Shown here: in pieces, positions 32,349-43,049 of the stretch | Numbering within the stretch: the first letter of the stretch is position 1 | Layout of the letters: the number at the start of each line of letters is the position of its first letter | Assembly (NCBI GenBank): GCA_903632075.3 | Contig: CAHIKZ030001196.1 | Location: 516,001-580,000 of the forward strand | Direction: 5' to 3' | Source of the DNA: Acanthosepion pharaonis | Taxonomy: Eukaryota > Mollusca > Cephalopoda > Sepiida > Sepiidae | DNA: 64,000 bases | Notes under the pieces: generated by a model | What the model was told of the DNA's origin: nothing | What the model saw: the letters and a program-made list of their open reading frames with translations, nothing else | Databases searched by the model: none | Translations under genes and position numbers: made by a program

Positions 32349-33290
32349 ATATTTTGGCCGAACAAAAAATCAGTACATATAAAAAGTTATTGGTTGTTTA
32401 AATGAAAGAAAACAAGACATTTGACTTTTGATCAAAGTCAAAGAAATATATGCTACAATTTCCATGTAACATTTGTGTATCTACATTTTCAAAAGAATAA
32501 AATGAACAGTTACGAGCAAAAACATGTACAAGAGAAACCATATTCTTGTGGTTTTTGTGAAAGTACATTTTCATTTAAATCATCTTTGGAATATCATAGG
32601 CGGAAACATACTGGAGAAAAACCATATTCATGTGAAGTTTGTGGATCTGCCTTTTCATTGAAGTCATCTCTGGTGTGCCATATACGAACACATACTGGAG
32701 AGAAACCATATTCTTGTGGTATTTGTGTAAGTGCATTTTCACTGAAGTCATCTTTGCAGGACCATATGCAAATACACACTGGAGAGAAACCATATTCTTG
32801 TGAAGTTTGTGGGTCTGCATTTTCATTGAAGTCATCTCTGGTGCGCCATATACGAATACATACAGGAGAGAAACCATATTCTTGTGAAGTATGTCGGTCC
32901 GCATTTTCACTGAAGTCATCTTTGCAGGACCATATGCAAATACACACTGGAGAGAAACCATATACTTGTGAAGTGTGTGGATCTGCATTTTCACGAAAGT
33001 TAAATTTGGAGCTTCATATGAGAACCCACACTGGAGAGAAACCATATTCTTGTGAAGTGTGTAGCTCTGCATTTTCACGTAAATCAAATTTGGAGCTTCA
33101 TATGAGAACACATACTGGTGAGAAACCATATTCTTGTGAAGTTTGTGGATCTGCTTTTTCTCGAAAGTCACATTTGGAGCAGCATATGCGAACACACACT
33201 GGAGAAAAACCATATTCCTGTGAAGTCTGTCAATCTGCATTTTCACAGAAATCGCATTTGCAATGCCATATGCGAACACACAATGGATAG
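32349..33290 (+). CDS. ZNF-A: C2H2 zinc-finger protein, nine fingers (terminal exon; CDS 32502-33290)
   Basis: The exon follows an acceptor TTCTTTCTCTTCACAG ending at 32348. An in-frame TGA at 32403 closes the finger frame upstream, so I take ATG 32502 (MNSYEQKHVQEKPYSC) as start, giving 262 residues ending with TAG at 33288-33290. It has nine fingers from residue 14 onward, each C-X2-C-X12-H-X3-H with HTGEKPY linkers, 28-residue period. Helix residues (-1 to 6): FKSSLEY, LKSSLVC, LKSSLQD, LKSSLVR, LKSSLQD, RKLNLEL, RKSNLEL, RKSHLEQ, QKSHLQC. Fingers 2-3 and 4-5 are a duplicated pair. Long linked arrays of this kind usually bind DNA in the nucleus; the target is unknown. No KRAB, BTB or SCAN-like domain is present in this exon. 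Relatives: ZNF-B at 50717. Confidence 0.85.
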
Positions 33291-33596
33291 AAAACATAAC
33301 CATGCAAATTTTATAGTAAAAGTCAAATTTACTGAATCATCTGTGAATCCACATGGGAGAGAAACACTGTTCTTGCGCAATTTCAGATCTGCATTTTCAT
33401 AGCTGGCAACACTGCTGAGCCACATCTAAACACACTGGACAGATACTTTCACTTACATGTATATCTCATTGAGAAAGTATGAATTCATCTCTTCTCTCCT
33501 CGTCTATGGATGAAATACAAGGCCTTGTGACTGAGAAAACATTGTTTCCTCCATAAAATTGTTAACATAATAATCACTCACAAAATATGTATACTG
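33291..33596 (+). pseudogene. Decayed C-terminal fingers and SINE-like trailer of ZNF-A
   Basis: After the stop, GCAAATTTTATAGTAAAAGTC, CACATGGGAGAGAAACACTG, CAATTTCAGATCTGCATTTTC and GAGCCACATCTAAACACAC are recognisable finger and linker remnants with stops. The same decayed series follows ZNF-B at 51510-51690, so the loss predates or accompanied the duplication. From 33470 a SINE-like body (TCTCTCCTCGTCTATGG) is likewise shared. Confidence 0.6.
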
Positions 33597-33850
33597 TTGT
33601 AACCCAGGGAAGGTTACTGAATAGAATAATCACACAAAGGTTGGTAATGATCGATAATACTTAGGACACGAACAACACATATAAGATTTGCCAGTGGTGC
33701 ATAGAAGAAATAGTCAACTGCTAGAAGTGAATCAAGTGAATTACATGGTGAATCTCCAACTGCAGACCATAGACCAGCACATAGTATTCACTACTGTATT
33801 TATGGGAATGGGAGCATACCCACTATCGTCTATAGGTATGCTACTTCACT
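33597..33850 (-). repeat. Repeat R copy, reverse orientation
   Basis: Reverse complement aligns with the outer parts of 4566-5200 (TCTTATATGTGTTGTTCGTG, GTCCTAAGTATTATCGATC, GTAGCATACCTATAGAC). It interrupts the zinc-finger trailer relative to the ZNF-B locus, so it inserted after the duplication. Its right-hand (5') limit is near 33850 and its other end TGTTGTAACCCAGGG near 33597. Confidence 0.5.
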
Positions 33851-33949
33851 GTTGTGATGTAAGATGCAAACACGCTTTTAAGAAAGAATATTGTGATACA
33901 TATGAGGCCATTTCTGTTAAAATCATGCTCACTGTGCACTAGATAGAAA

Positions 33950-34580
33950 CAAAAATTTTCTGAAATGTGTGGATCAGATTTTGCAGTTATAACGGGTTTA
34001 TAAAAATACATTTAATTTTAATATGAAATATCTTTTAATGGAGGGCCATATATGAATACACACTAAAGAGAAACCATATTCTTGTGATGTTTGTGGATCT
34101 AAATTTTTCCAGGAGTCATGTTTAGTATATTATATACACAAAGACACTAGAGAGTTATCATACGCTTGTAATTTTTATGTATCTGCATTTTCACACAAGT
34201 TAAATTTAGATCACCATATGCAAGCACACAGGATAGAAACCGTATTCTTTTGACGTTTATGTGTGTTTTCATTTAAGTCAATTATGGTGGGCTATATGCA
34301 AGCATCCACTATATGCAAATATACATTAAACAAAAATGTTTTTCTGTAGTGTGCGTGTTTGTGCTAGCAAATATGATAGATAAAAGAAAACAACACATTT
34401 TTACATATAATGTGGAGAAAATATTGTAAAATCTGTAGTGCATTCTTTGTAAATCCTTTAAATTTTAAAAGACTTGCTTGTCTACCCACTGGACAGACTG
34501 CATATTCTTGAGAACTATGTGGATCTCATTTTTAAAGGAATTCCCACCTAAAAAGGTACATGCAATCACATGCTTACTGT
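33950..34580 (+). pseudogene. Decayed C2H2 finger array
   Basis: At least five recognisable finger remnants: around 33965 (AAATGTGTGGATCAGATTTT), 34055-34140 (CACACTAAAGAGAAACCATA, TTCTTGTGATGTTTGTGGAT, the best preserved, YSCDVCGSKF), 34150-34230 (TATCATACGCTTGTAATTTT; Cys replaced), 34235-34310, and 34480-34560 (CACTGGACAGACTGCATATT). Stops and shifts throughout. It may be an additional dead gene rather than the old tail of ZNF-A, since decayed ZNF-A fingers and trailer already stand between. Confidence 0.65.
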
Positions 34581-34950
34581 TATTAGTCAATTTTTTTTTT
34601 TTTTTTTTTTGCAAATGTCTCATTTAAAAATATACTTATTAATATAAAAACCATATTGTTATCAACTCTATGGATAGACATTTTTAATAAACTTGAGTAA
34701 AAAAAGTTTTCGGAAATGAAAAGTGAACTGTAAAAATCTACATTTTCATTAAAATTTGCATTGAATTCAAAAGTAAAATCCTGTCACAAGAGAAAATGTA
34801 TATAAATTTCTTGCAGGCCAGACAAAATTTTTTATAGGCAGATCCAAACAGGACAAATCAAAATCATTTTGTGATGCATTTTTTGTACATGGATGAAATA
34901 AACTGATATTTTCAAATGTCAGGTAAATATGAGTTTTAATTTATTTTATA
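34581..34950. other. AT-rich spacer
   Basis: Very faint finger-like words (AACCATATTGTTATCAACTC) may continue the dead array to about 34700; otherwise nothing. Confidence 0.35.
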
Positions 34951-35625
34951 CTAGCAGTAGAGCCTGGCATTGCCCGGGGATGTAACAGTAAGAGATAGAT
35001 CAACAAATATAGACCATCATAAAGACTAAAAAATAAAATTGACAAAGATTATTGTTTAAAGTTGATGGACACCCATGTCTTAATTAGTTTTTTTTTTTTT
35101 TTTTTTTTTGAATTGGTCAAACCCAAACTCAAACAAAAACATTGTTTTCAATCGTTATGAGTCTACCGATTGAATAGAATTTTATTATAAATAATTGCCT
35201 TGTAAATGGAATTTTTTAAAGCATTCTGAATGTAAAAATAAAGAAAAAGTGTGCAAGACAATAAGAAACACTACCTGCCAAAAAAAAAGTGAAGTTTTGT
35301 TGAAATTGGTTGAAATCCGATCCCATATATAAACGAACACACACACACAAACAAACTGGGTTTTATAATAAGTATAACTCGATATGAGTTGTCCCCCTTT
35401 CATTCTCACGACAGCGATGCCTCTTAATCGTGTTTTCAAATTGATTTTGTGCAAAAACAATTGTTTTTCCAATTTTTGGCACTGTCAGAACCACCGCGAG
35501 GTAATTTTACATAGTCCTGTGAAGTTTTGTTGAAATCGGTCAAAAAATATAGGAAATCCAATCCAATATATAAACGTACACACACACACACACACACACA
35601 ACCTGGGTTTTTATAATAAGTATGA
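34951..35625 (-). mobile_element. Non-autonomous Helitron, complete (675 bp)
   Basis: On the - strand the element begins TCATACTTATTATAAAAACC, preceded by host A, and ends with the hairpin CCCGGGCAATGCCAGG, ACTCTACTG-type spacer and CTAG, followed by host T. This is the A/T insertion site and TC...CTRR end structure of Helitrons. The opening motif (TTATAAAAACCCAGGTTG plus TG repeat, then GATTTCAACAAAACTTCAC) is repeated about 240 bp inside the element. Same family as 1-581. No ORF of transposition function. Confidence 0.8.
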
Positions 35626-36539
35626 TGCGTTATTTTATTAGTAAACTTTATGGAAATATTCTTTTCGTCTCATACCTGCTCTTTTCAATGCATTGTGAAC
35701 ACTTTGTATGATGACTAGCAAGATGGAAAAAAATGTTAATTTTAAATCTTTTCATTTGTACCCTCTTACTTCTTTAAATAATGACCTGCATTTATACTTA
35801 TGATTGTTATTGGAAATAACAGGTATTTTATAATCGGAGAACTCGCAAAGAATATATGGATTATTATATACTAAATTATTCAGTCAGTAACTTAAGAATT
35901 ATGAATCCTTTGAAAATTCAAATAATAGAACCATGAAAATTTTTCTAGTTAATTATATTGATAAAAAATATACATTTTACTAAGTTATGAAGGCCTAGAG
36001 GAGGAAAATATATTCCTATCTTTTTTATTATATAATGTTAAAAATGACTATTTTAAGACATAAACAAAATCATTTTTGTATTTAAGTAGTTTTATCTTTC
36101 CGTACTTATTTAAATTTGATGCAGTGTTTTTATTTTAAGTGAATGTTGCAGGGATAACTGCTGCTATTTCACCCATGAACTTGTTAACTTGTGCATTGTT
36201 TTTTGTTATATTTTAAGTATAAAGTCAGCATTACTTATTAAAAAATCTGTTAATTAATCCTTCTTTGAAAGAATCATCTAGAACAGATATTTGGTTTTTA
36301 AGATAAAGTTGTCTTAAATTTTTTAGTCATGATATTAAAATAATGGATCATTGATAAATTGAAATTTTTTATAGATTATTTTCAAATAAAACTGACATTT
36401 CCCTAAATAGGAAGCATTTAAATAATTTAAAATTTGTTGATTTTTTTTCCTAAGCTCTTAGCTTTAATTTTGGCAGTGCCTAGTATGTAGTGAGAGATTG
36501 ACAAATTGAGTGGATTTTGAGATGCCTCTGATATGTTTC
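35626..36539. other. AT-rich spacer
   Basis: No gene or repeat recognised in about 900 bp, apart from short similarity to other AT-rich intron parts. Confidence 0.5.
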
Positions 36540-36950
36540 TGAGATGCGGTATTATGTACACTATTTACATTATTCGGACTATTGTCCTCATCTTTTTCGC
36601 CATATCTATCACAATATTTTTTTGGGTCCTGTCACTGGATCTAACCAACGCCTTTATCCACTGTGCCATGTGTCCTTGAGGATAAAGGTGTTGGTTAGAT
36701 CCAGTGACAGGACCCAAAGAGTGTGAGTTCAATACCTGGTTAAGGCAGTGGAGAACTTTCAGAGGGAAATTAACAGGAGATAACTGATAACTGACATCCA
36801 TCAAAGATGGCACGTGGAACTAGAACAGTCTACTCCAGTGAGCGAAATAAAGGGTTCGGTTCGACATTCCAACCAGGAGTGTACAATGGCCGAAGCGTTG
36901 TGATAGATATGGCGAAAAAGATGAGGACAATAGTCCGAATAATGTAAATA
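36540..36950 (+). mobile_element. Head-to-head pair of SINE-A copies
   Basis: 36540-36675 is a - strand SINE-A with an internal deletion (head joined to tail across TTTTTTTGGGTCC). 36677-36950 is a + strand copy that lacks the first bases of its head and part of its core. The two meet head to head at the tRNA-like end. The pair could form a hairpin in a transcript. Overlapping ORFs are not genes. Confidence 0.7.
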
Positions 36951-37849
36951 ATATTCACTTGTCAACTCGTTGAACTGCCATAAAACACACACAAAAAAAA
37001 AGAAAGTTTAAAAATCTAATATCTGTCCTAGAGATATTTTTCAAAGTTAGTAAATTTAAAGATGAATTCACTGGATTTTGTAAGTATAATTCTTACTTTT
37101 TGTTTAAGACATTCTTAAAATATTATTTACACATGTTAGCCAAAAACAAGAGTTGCCTAATTTCCGTCTGATTTCAAAATCACACACAACAAAAAACTTT
37201 TAAATACAGCATGTCTGCTGTGCAATAACCAAGAAATTGGTATTTATGTTTACAAATAAATTATCTTTAATCTTATATAATCAATAGTGACGATGATGAG
37301 ACCAAGTAGAAAACTATCGAAGATGTGTTTTGCTGTAGAAAACTTATGCTCTCTTTGGTATCATCCATTTGACTAAAAGAAAGACAAAACTATGTATTAG
37401 GAAAATGTCTTGGTATCTCTGAGTATAAGTGGGCATCATAAATCAAGTTAATTACCCTAGCTTAGCACTTCCTGACTTGAGACTTGAAGAGAGTCTGCCT
37501 CTGTGCTTATTTTTTTTTTATCTATATCTTTTTATTATTTTTCTATACATATGTATAACTACATGCACACACACTGTTACAGACATGCCTATCGATATAT
37601 ACTTGTGTATACATACATATATACACACACATGTGCATATACTTATCATAGAAGCTTTTTATACAAGTATACCTGGACACACATTCATACATACAACTAT
37701 TTATATATACCTGTATACACTTACATATGTATATGTGCATCCACCCACCCATATATATATATATATATATATATAAGAAATTTTTTTTTTTTATAGTTTG
37801 TGGGATACGTTGTTTTTCTATTATGGATTACATTGGGATGCCAGGTTTA
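36951..37849. repeat. Spacer with TA/TG/CA-rich sequence and (TA)n at 37751-37775
   Basis: 36951-37500 shows nothing. 37540-37775 is a degenerate ATACACACATAT-type simple sequence that creates overlapping ORFs in several frames; none is convincing. Confidence 0.6.
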
Positions 37850-38110
37850 TTATGAATTAAAGTCCAATACTAAATTGGCAGCTAGGTCTCATCAATTTAT
37901 AGTTGAATCGGTTAGATGTAACTGTAAGTTCTCTGCTAACAGTTTCTTTTCTCACACTTCTTACTTGCAGGACTCTCTTCCAGCTTCTTGCTTTCCAATC
38001 AAGTTTGATCTTCAAAAATTGAATTCCAATGTCAATCATTATCTACTGTCTTCCTGATTACTCGTCTACTGTTCTCGCTCCTCAAAAATGACTCTGTTTT
38101 TTAATTCTTT
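37850..38110 (+). pseudogene. LINE (jockey/CR1-like) ORF2 C-terminal fragment
   Basis: The frame reads SANSFFSHTSYLQDSLPASC followed by FPIKFDLQKLNSNVNHYLLS. This matches the usual C-terminal end of these reverse transcriptases (NSFFxRTxxLWNSLPxxCFPxxxDLQxFKxNVNxYL). An A-rich stretch near 38170 could be the LINE tail. The 5' part is absent, as expected for truncated insertions. Confidence 0.75.
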
Positions 38111-38733
38111 CACACGAAGTAACCCCTTGTGCCTTAATGGCTTTACTGTCTTGTATTGGGTGAATTCGATTAAAAAAAAAAATTAAAGAAATGATACTTT
38201 AGACTTGAATTCATTGTTCTTATTTTGTTAATTATTTTCTCACCTGTTTGATGTCATAAAATATTTATTTGCACACAATCAGAGCTTTTTAATTATTCTG
38301 AATTGAATAGTCAATGAATTATCATATATTATTTAAACTTTCTGATAGGGACGAGTAGTCAAACAAAGGACATACTTTAGAATTATTTCTTTTTTGAACT
38401 TCCATACAACAAAAAATCTAACAGTTGCAAAAAAGAAAAAAAAACATTTTTATTTCTTTAAAAAATATGGTCCTGCTTGAAAATGATGTCGAACTTTATA
38501 ATTTCAGTTCTTCAAACATGTCTTTTATTCAATAAAAAACATCTTACCAACAGGAACTGGGTGAATTTGAAAATGGCACTGAAAAATTACAAGTAAATTT
38601 TAAAAAAATAAATACACAGTTTTTTTCTGTCGAGCCTGAAAGAAAATAATATACTTAATTAAATTATGTAAGCACCAACAGTAATAAAAAATTATTTTTT
38701 GAGTTTTATTGAATTATAGATAAAGTTTGAGTC
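38111..38733. other. AT-rich spacer
   Basis: Nothing recognised. Confidence 0.5.
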
Positions 38734-39398
38734 TGTCGGAGTTAGCTCCTCCTCAGCTCCTTAACCCTTTGCCAGGGGTCTCTCTCCCCTGGCTATAAAT
38801 ACTGGCTGACCCTTCACCTCGATCTCTTTTTTTCCTCAGGCTTCGGCCTTATACCACCTCGCAGATGTGAACGCTCACAGATACAGCGTTTCCCAAATTC
38901 TGGGAACATGCTAAGAACAATACACGTATGTACGAACACTCACCACCACACGCTAAGAACAATACACCTACATACGAACAATTACCACAACACACACACA
39001 CACACACTCACACAATATTCACCGCATGCACTCTGTCCATGTAACTTGTAACCTTTAACTTATTACAGTGTAACCTGGATATAAGAGAAACCCGGATATA
39101 AGAGAGATTTTCTCTGGTCCCAAATTAGAGCCTGTGTTAATGTATATAAAATAGACCAAACCCGGATATAAGAGAAACCCGGATATACGAGACTTCTTAT
39201 CCGGTTCCGACAACTCTCTTATACCTGGGTTACACTGTAATACATATATTTGTTTACATATATTTATCGGTCTTCTTTGTTTTGATTTGTCTTCTTTGGA
39301 CTTAAAGTCCAGTATTCTCATGTAGTTGGACTGGCTAGCAGGAAATTTCTACCCACGTGTGTTTTACATACTCATCACCACCGCCACGGTCTGCTACA
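38734..39398 (+). mobile_element. Solo LTR of family L1 containing a Tigger-like MITE
   Basis: From TGTCGGAGTTAGCTCC to GGTCTGCTACA, flanked by a 4-bp direct repeat AGTC (38730-38733 and 39399-39402). TATA box in CTGGCTATAAATACTGG. Without the MITE at 39066-39237 the length is close to the 490 bp of the copy at 8012. No internal retroelement genes next to it, so it is a solo LTR, probably of Gypsy type. Confidence 0.8.
39066..39237. mobile_element. Tigger-like MITE nested in the solo LTR (172 bp)
   Basis: Same length and structure as 8849-9020, with TA on both sides. In the empty LTR at 8012 the corresponding site reads AACCTTTGTTGTTATTAATA, so this insertion is later than the LTR. Confidence 0.8.
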
Positions 39399-39734
39399 AG
39401 TCCCAGAACATTCATCTAAGAAACACTCGTCTAAGAAATATTTGTATAGAGAACTATGGTCTAATGTGAGTTGTATTAATTTATACAATGCATGTCAATA
39501 AATCCTTATATATAAAAATTTTATTTCCCATGAAATCTAAGTTCTTGAACTTAGTAGAAATAACAAAACATAATAAGAGATGCCAAATTACAAAACAAGA
39601 CAACCACTGTGTAAAGCTTTAAAAGGAAAAACACATTTCTTTACACAATTACGAAAAAAAGGTACAAATATAATGTTAAGGCAAGATAAATAAATTTAAG
39701 GTTAATTTGCATATTAGGACATGCACTCAATTTG

Positions 39735-40195
39735 CATTAAAAATTTCCCGAATACTTCATTTAGGAACATACTTCATTTGAAGATGACTTGATAAATTTG
39801 ATAAAATCTACCATTTTGGACTTATCGACAGTAAAATTTACGGATTCATTCGCATTGTTGGTGGCAACCATTGCTGGCGTTATTTGCATACATTTGCTGC
39901 GGAAAAGCTAAGCGTGGAAGAATGTAGTTAATGGCCTTATTTTTACTGATCTTACTCGTCTCAATTACTGCGCAAAAGAACTATATTGCATGCGTAATAA
40001 TCAAGACAAGTGAAGATTCAACTTAATAGCTATTTTGCAGCAAACAATGCCAGTAATGGCTGCTGTGATGCAAATGAATCCAAACTTTTACTGTTGATAA
40101 CTCCATAACGGTTGATTTTATCAAATTTATCAAGTCACTTTTGAATAAAGTATGTACATTTGCACTTAAATGTAAGCATTTGGAAAATTTTTATT
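39735..40195. mobile_element. Fold-back element with about 160-bp inverted arms
   Basis: 39735-39895 is the reverse complement, with point changes, of 40025-40195 (TTTATCAAATTTATCAAGTC near 40119 against GACTTGATAAATTTGATAAA near 39787; AATGCCAGTAATGGCTGCTG against AACCATTGCTGGCG). The loop is about 130 bp. The arms share the words GATAACTCC and AACGGT with the element at 61100-62165. The ORF at the right end is not a gene. Confidence 0.6.
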
Positions 40196-40619
40196 GCAAA
40201 CTGAGTACTGGTCCTAATCTGCAAATTAACCAATTTCAGTTAGAAAGAATTACCATTGAAAAAAGGGGAAAAATTACAGTTTGGGGAAAAGACAAGGATT
40301 TTGAGACTGGCAAAACAAGAAAATAATACATAAGGGAGTAAAAAAATAAAGATGCAACCACCTTTAAGGAAAAAAACAAAAAGACCTAACGTCCCAGGGA
40401 CATACAGTAATATTTTGAAAAGTCCCTTTTAACTTGTGGGGATCACTTACATGTGCCACACCTCCATTTCCTTCAATATCATTGGTTCGTAAATATATGA
40501 TACTTATCATATGACAATTTTGCCATCGCAGGTAATTTGAAATTTTCTCTAAAATCACGGATTGGTCCATTTCCTGACCAATTGCGTATTTTAGTATCTT
40601 TTCTATATTTTTAGCGCCA
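40196..40619. other. Spacer, nothing recognised
   Basis: Two short ORFs without recognisable motifs. No conserved feature. Confidence 0.4.
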
Positions 40620-41090
40620 AGCTCTCCGGAGCCTATCCATCGTTATATAAAGACTCTCGCTGTTTGCTAAGATCCAGTAGCAGTTCAATTTCAAGCAGTT
40701 CAGTTGGGGTGGGGGGTTAATACTAACACTAATTTTGTTTAGTTTCTTGTAAATATATTTTGTCATATTGTATATACTCATTGGGGATTTTTTTTAAATT
40801 GTTGTTTTTATGCCCCCTCCCCCACAGACAATATTTGTACATAAGGGGAGTATTTAGGATTTTCATTGAGTCAAAGAGGCATTTTGGTGGATGTAGTAAG
40901 AAAGGTATGGATAAATGTGTTGTTTTGGTGATAGGAATATTGTTTAGTATGATAGGGTCAGTGGTTGTGGCTAGCTAAGTTTTATTTTAAGACAAGTGAT
41001 GACCATCCTGTTCCCCATCCCCCTTTTTGGCCTTGTGCCACATTTGTTGTATTTTCACGACAATAAATATTAGTAGCAGTTCAATTCTTG
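40620..41090 (+). promoter_or_regulatory. Promoter-like block with TATATAAAG and downstream AATAAA
   Basis: TATATAAAG at 40644-40652 in a GC-richer context (CTCTCCGGAGCCTATCC), followed by AATAAA near 41062. The word AGTAGCAGTTCAATT occurs at about 40676 and again at 41072. TTTTTGGCCTTGTGCCACAT near 41026 links it to repeat R. This may be an LTR-like repeat rather than a gene promoter; no ORF of quality lies between. Confidence 0.3.
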
Positions 41091-42739
41091 GAAAATAAGG
41101 CACGGCGCTATATTGACATTTTAATTCTTAATTATCACTCAATCGAGTAATCATACTAATTCCTATTGATATCACTCGTGAACATTACATTTTTCTACAC
41201 TGATAAAACACTGTGGAACTATTCTTTATTTAGCTAAGACTTCAATTGAACTTTGTAGTTAAATAACATTCAATATTGTACTCAACATTAATTAGCTAAA
41301 AAAACTTACCCTTTTTATTACGGAAAAAGGGAAGCAACTTTCTTTATACTATTGTTGATATTTGTATATCATTGTTAATTAATACAATATTTTATTAATG
41401 TTCACTGAGCTTGATTATTTTTCTCTCGTGTTTGTTGTGCATTATTCATGTGGGGTGTTGTTTTACAAGAACACAGCCTTCCTTCTTTATTATATTCACG
41501 GTGACCCTAGCCAACAATACTTACAGCACCACTACAAACTTCACACAGTTTTTGAGCTTCGGAAAAAGTTCTCAAAATTCTTTTCGTTTTTAGCTATCCA
41601 ACCATAGAAGAATTTACACTTGAACTTGAAAATATTTTAGTGTCTTTGCAGTTGGCTGGTATCTGATGCCTTTTTCTTTGTTGTTCTCCTTCAGATGTTA
41701 AATGCCTTCTTTGATGCTGACCTGCCTTGTCTCCTTGCTGTCAAAAAGTCTTCTCCCCTCCACAAATTTTGGCGGGTTTTACCCGCTGAGCCGAAAAAGA
41801 TACACGATTGTAACAATTTTTAGATAAATCGTTTGGCATTCATAAAAATACACTTCTTTCAAAAGAACGTGTATTAAAAAAAAAACAACAAAAAAACCTA
41901 ATGCCCCCGAAACGAAATTCTGGGGTCGCGGAAATTAAATTCAAACACTTGAATTTCAGTTTATGTCATTTCACAAACAGACAATAACGTGATGCGCCAA
42001 GCAAGCTCTGCGGTAATAAAACGCGCGTGCAGCAAGTGCAGTGACAACGGATGTATTTTCAGTTTCACTTTTCCAATGGAGTGCAGTTGGTTTAGGGTCG
42101 CGAAAAATCTCGTAACGAAAAATGGGATCATGAATAAAAAAAAAAAAAAAGTTTAAGAAGCGCAACCTTAAATCATTTATTCTTTTCATGTTTCTAAATC
42201 CATAAGGTTCTTCTTAAGTTTCAGAACTTAAAAAAAAACACAAACACCACCTCTAAATTAAAAAAAATACACACAAAATATGGAAAAGATGAGCCTCAAA
42301 AAATATTTCTAATTAAAATACCTAGTATCAGTATTTAATTTTAATAAGTACTGAAATTTTATTTAAGACAATTCACTGATTTGCTGTAATTTTTTAAAAA
42401 CGGTAGGTTTGGGGGAAAAAAACATCGATTTTGTTTGGTGGTGCCTTCAAAAATGTATTTCTCGAAATTTCATACGGGAAGGGTAACGGAAAAAAAAACA
42501 AAAAATCAATTACGATTGTTTTGTTTTTGTTTTTTAAAAAAAAAGAACGTTTTCGAAATAATTAAATTCAATTCATTTCTGAATAAGTCCTGAAATAGTT
42601 ATCTGAAAATATTTGATTTTTGAAAGAATTTCCAAATCAATGTGTTTTTCTCCCTAGAAAAAACAAAAAAAAACCCTTAAATTTCCCCTTGGACACACAT
42701 ACACACAAAAAGATCCAGGACCCTAAAGAATAAAAGAAA
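41091..42739. other. Spacer with unassigned GC-richer patch at 41890-42120
   Basis: 41890-42120 has several CpGs (GGTCGCGGAAATT, AAACGCGCGTGCAGC) and one - strand ORF without known motif. The remainder is AT-rich. From about 42590 the sequence resembles the 5' flank of the other promoter copies. Confidence 0.35.
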
Positions 42740-43049
42740 TTTCTCATCACACGCCTTTCCTGTTTTCGAAATTTTTTCATCCTGTATCCTTTTTTTAAAG
42801 TCAATTTTTGAAGTAGTCAGTATGCTAAGGAATTTAAGGATTTTAAACACAAGGAACCAAATCTTATTTAACACCGCTTAATTTCAAGCGTCTTTCATTT
42901 GAGCGAAATATTTTGGTAAAATGTAATTTCACTTTTCTATAGTGTTTTTTTTTTCCATTTGACACTGACAGAATCCAAGCAAAATCATTTGAACACAAAG
43001 AAATCCACCAGTTTTGTTTTTTTTTTTCTTGTATTTTCTGGTTTCAAAG
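42740..43049 (+). promoter_or_regulatory. Conserved promoter and non-coding exon 1 candidate of ZNF-B, with splice donor
   Basis: Second copy of the block at 21178-21562. Shared: CCTGTATCCTTTTTTTAAAG, AAGGAACCAAATCTTATTTA, ACACCGCTTAATTTCAAGCG, TTTCACTTTTCTAT, GCAAAATCATTTGAACAC and the end TCTGGTTTCAAAG/GTAAGTGG, exon end at 43049. Expected partner acceptor: 50716, before ZNF-B. The donor is intact in all three copies although the rest shows many changes. Confidence 0.5.

Noticed and set aside
32575..33303. Long - strand ORF antisense to ZNF-A
   Set aside because: It is the complement of the 84-bp finger repeat; the periodic composition keeps antisense frames open. No splice, start or domain evidence.
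33118..33402. + strand ORF in another frame at the end of ZNF-A
   Set aside because: Frame shadow of the finger repeat; no conserved motifs of its own.
37429..37796. Overlapping Tyr/Thr/His/Ile-rich ORFs
   Set aside because: Produced by ATACACACATAT simple sequence; not protein-like.
42845..43049. The promoter/exon 1 block read as a tRNA or small RNA gene
   Set aside because: There are no A/B boxes or cloverleaf; the inverted pair AAGCGAAAT/ATTTCGCTT is too short and is not kept in all three copies.
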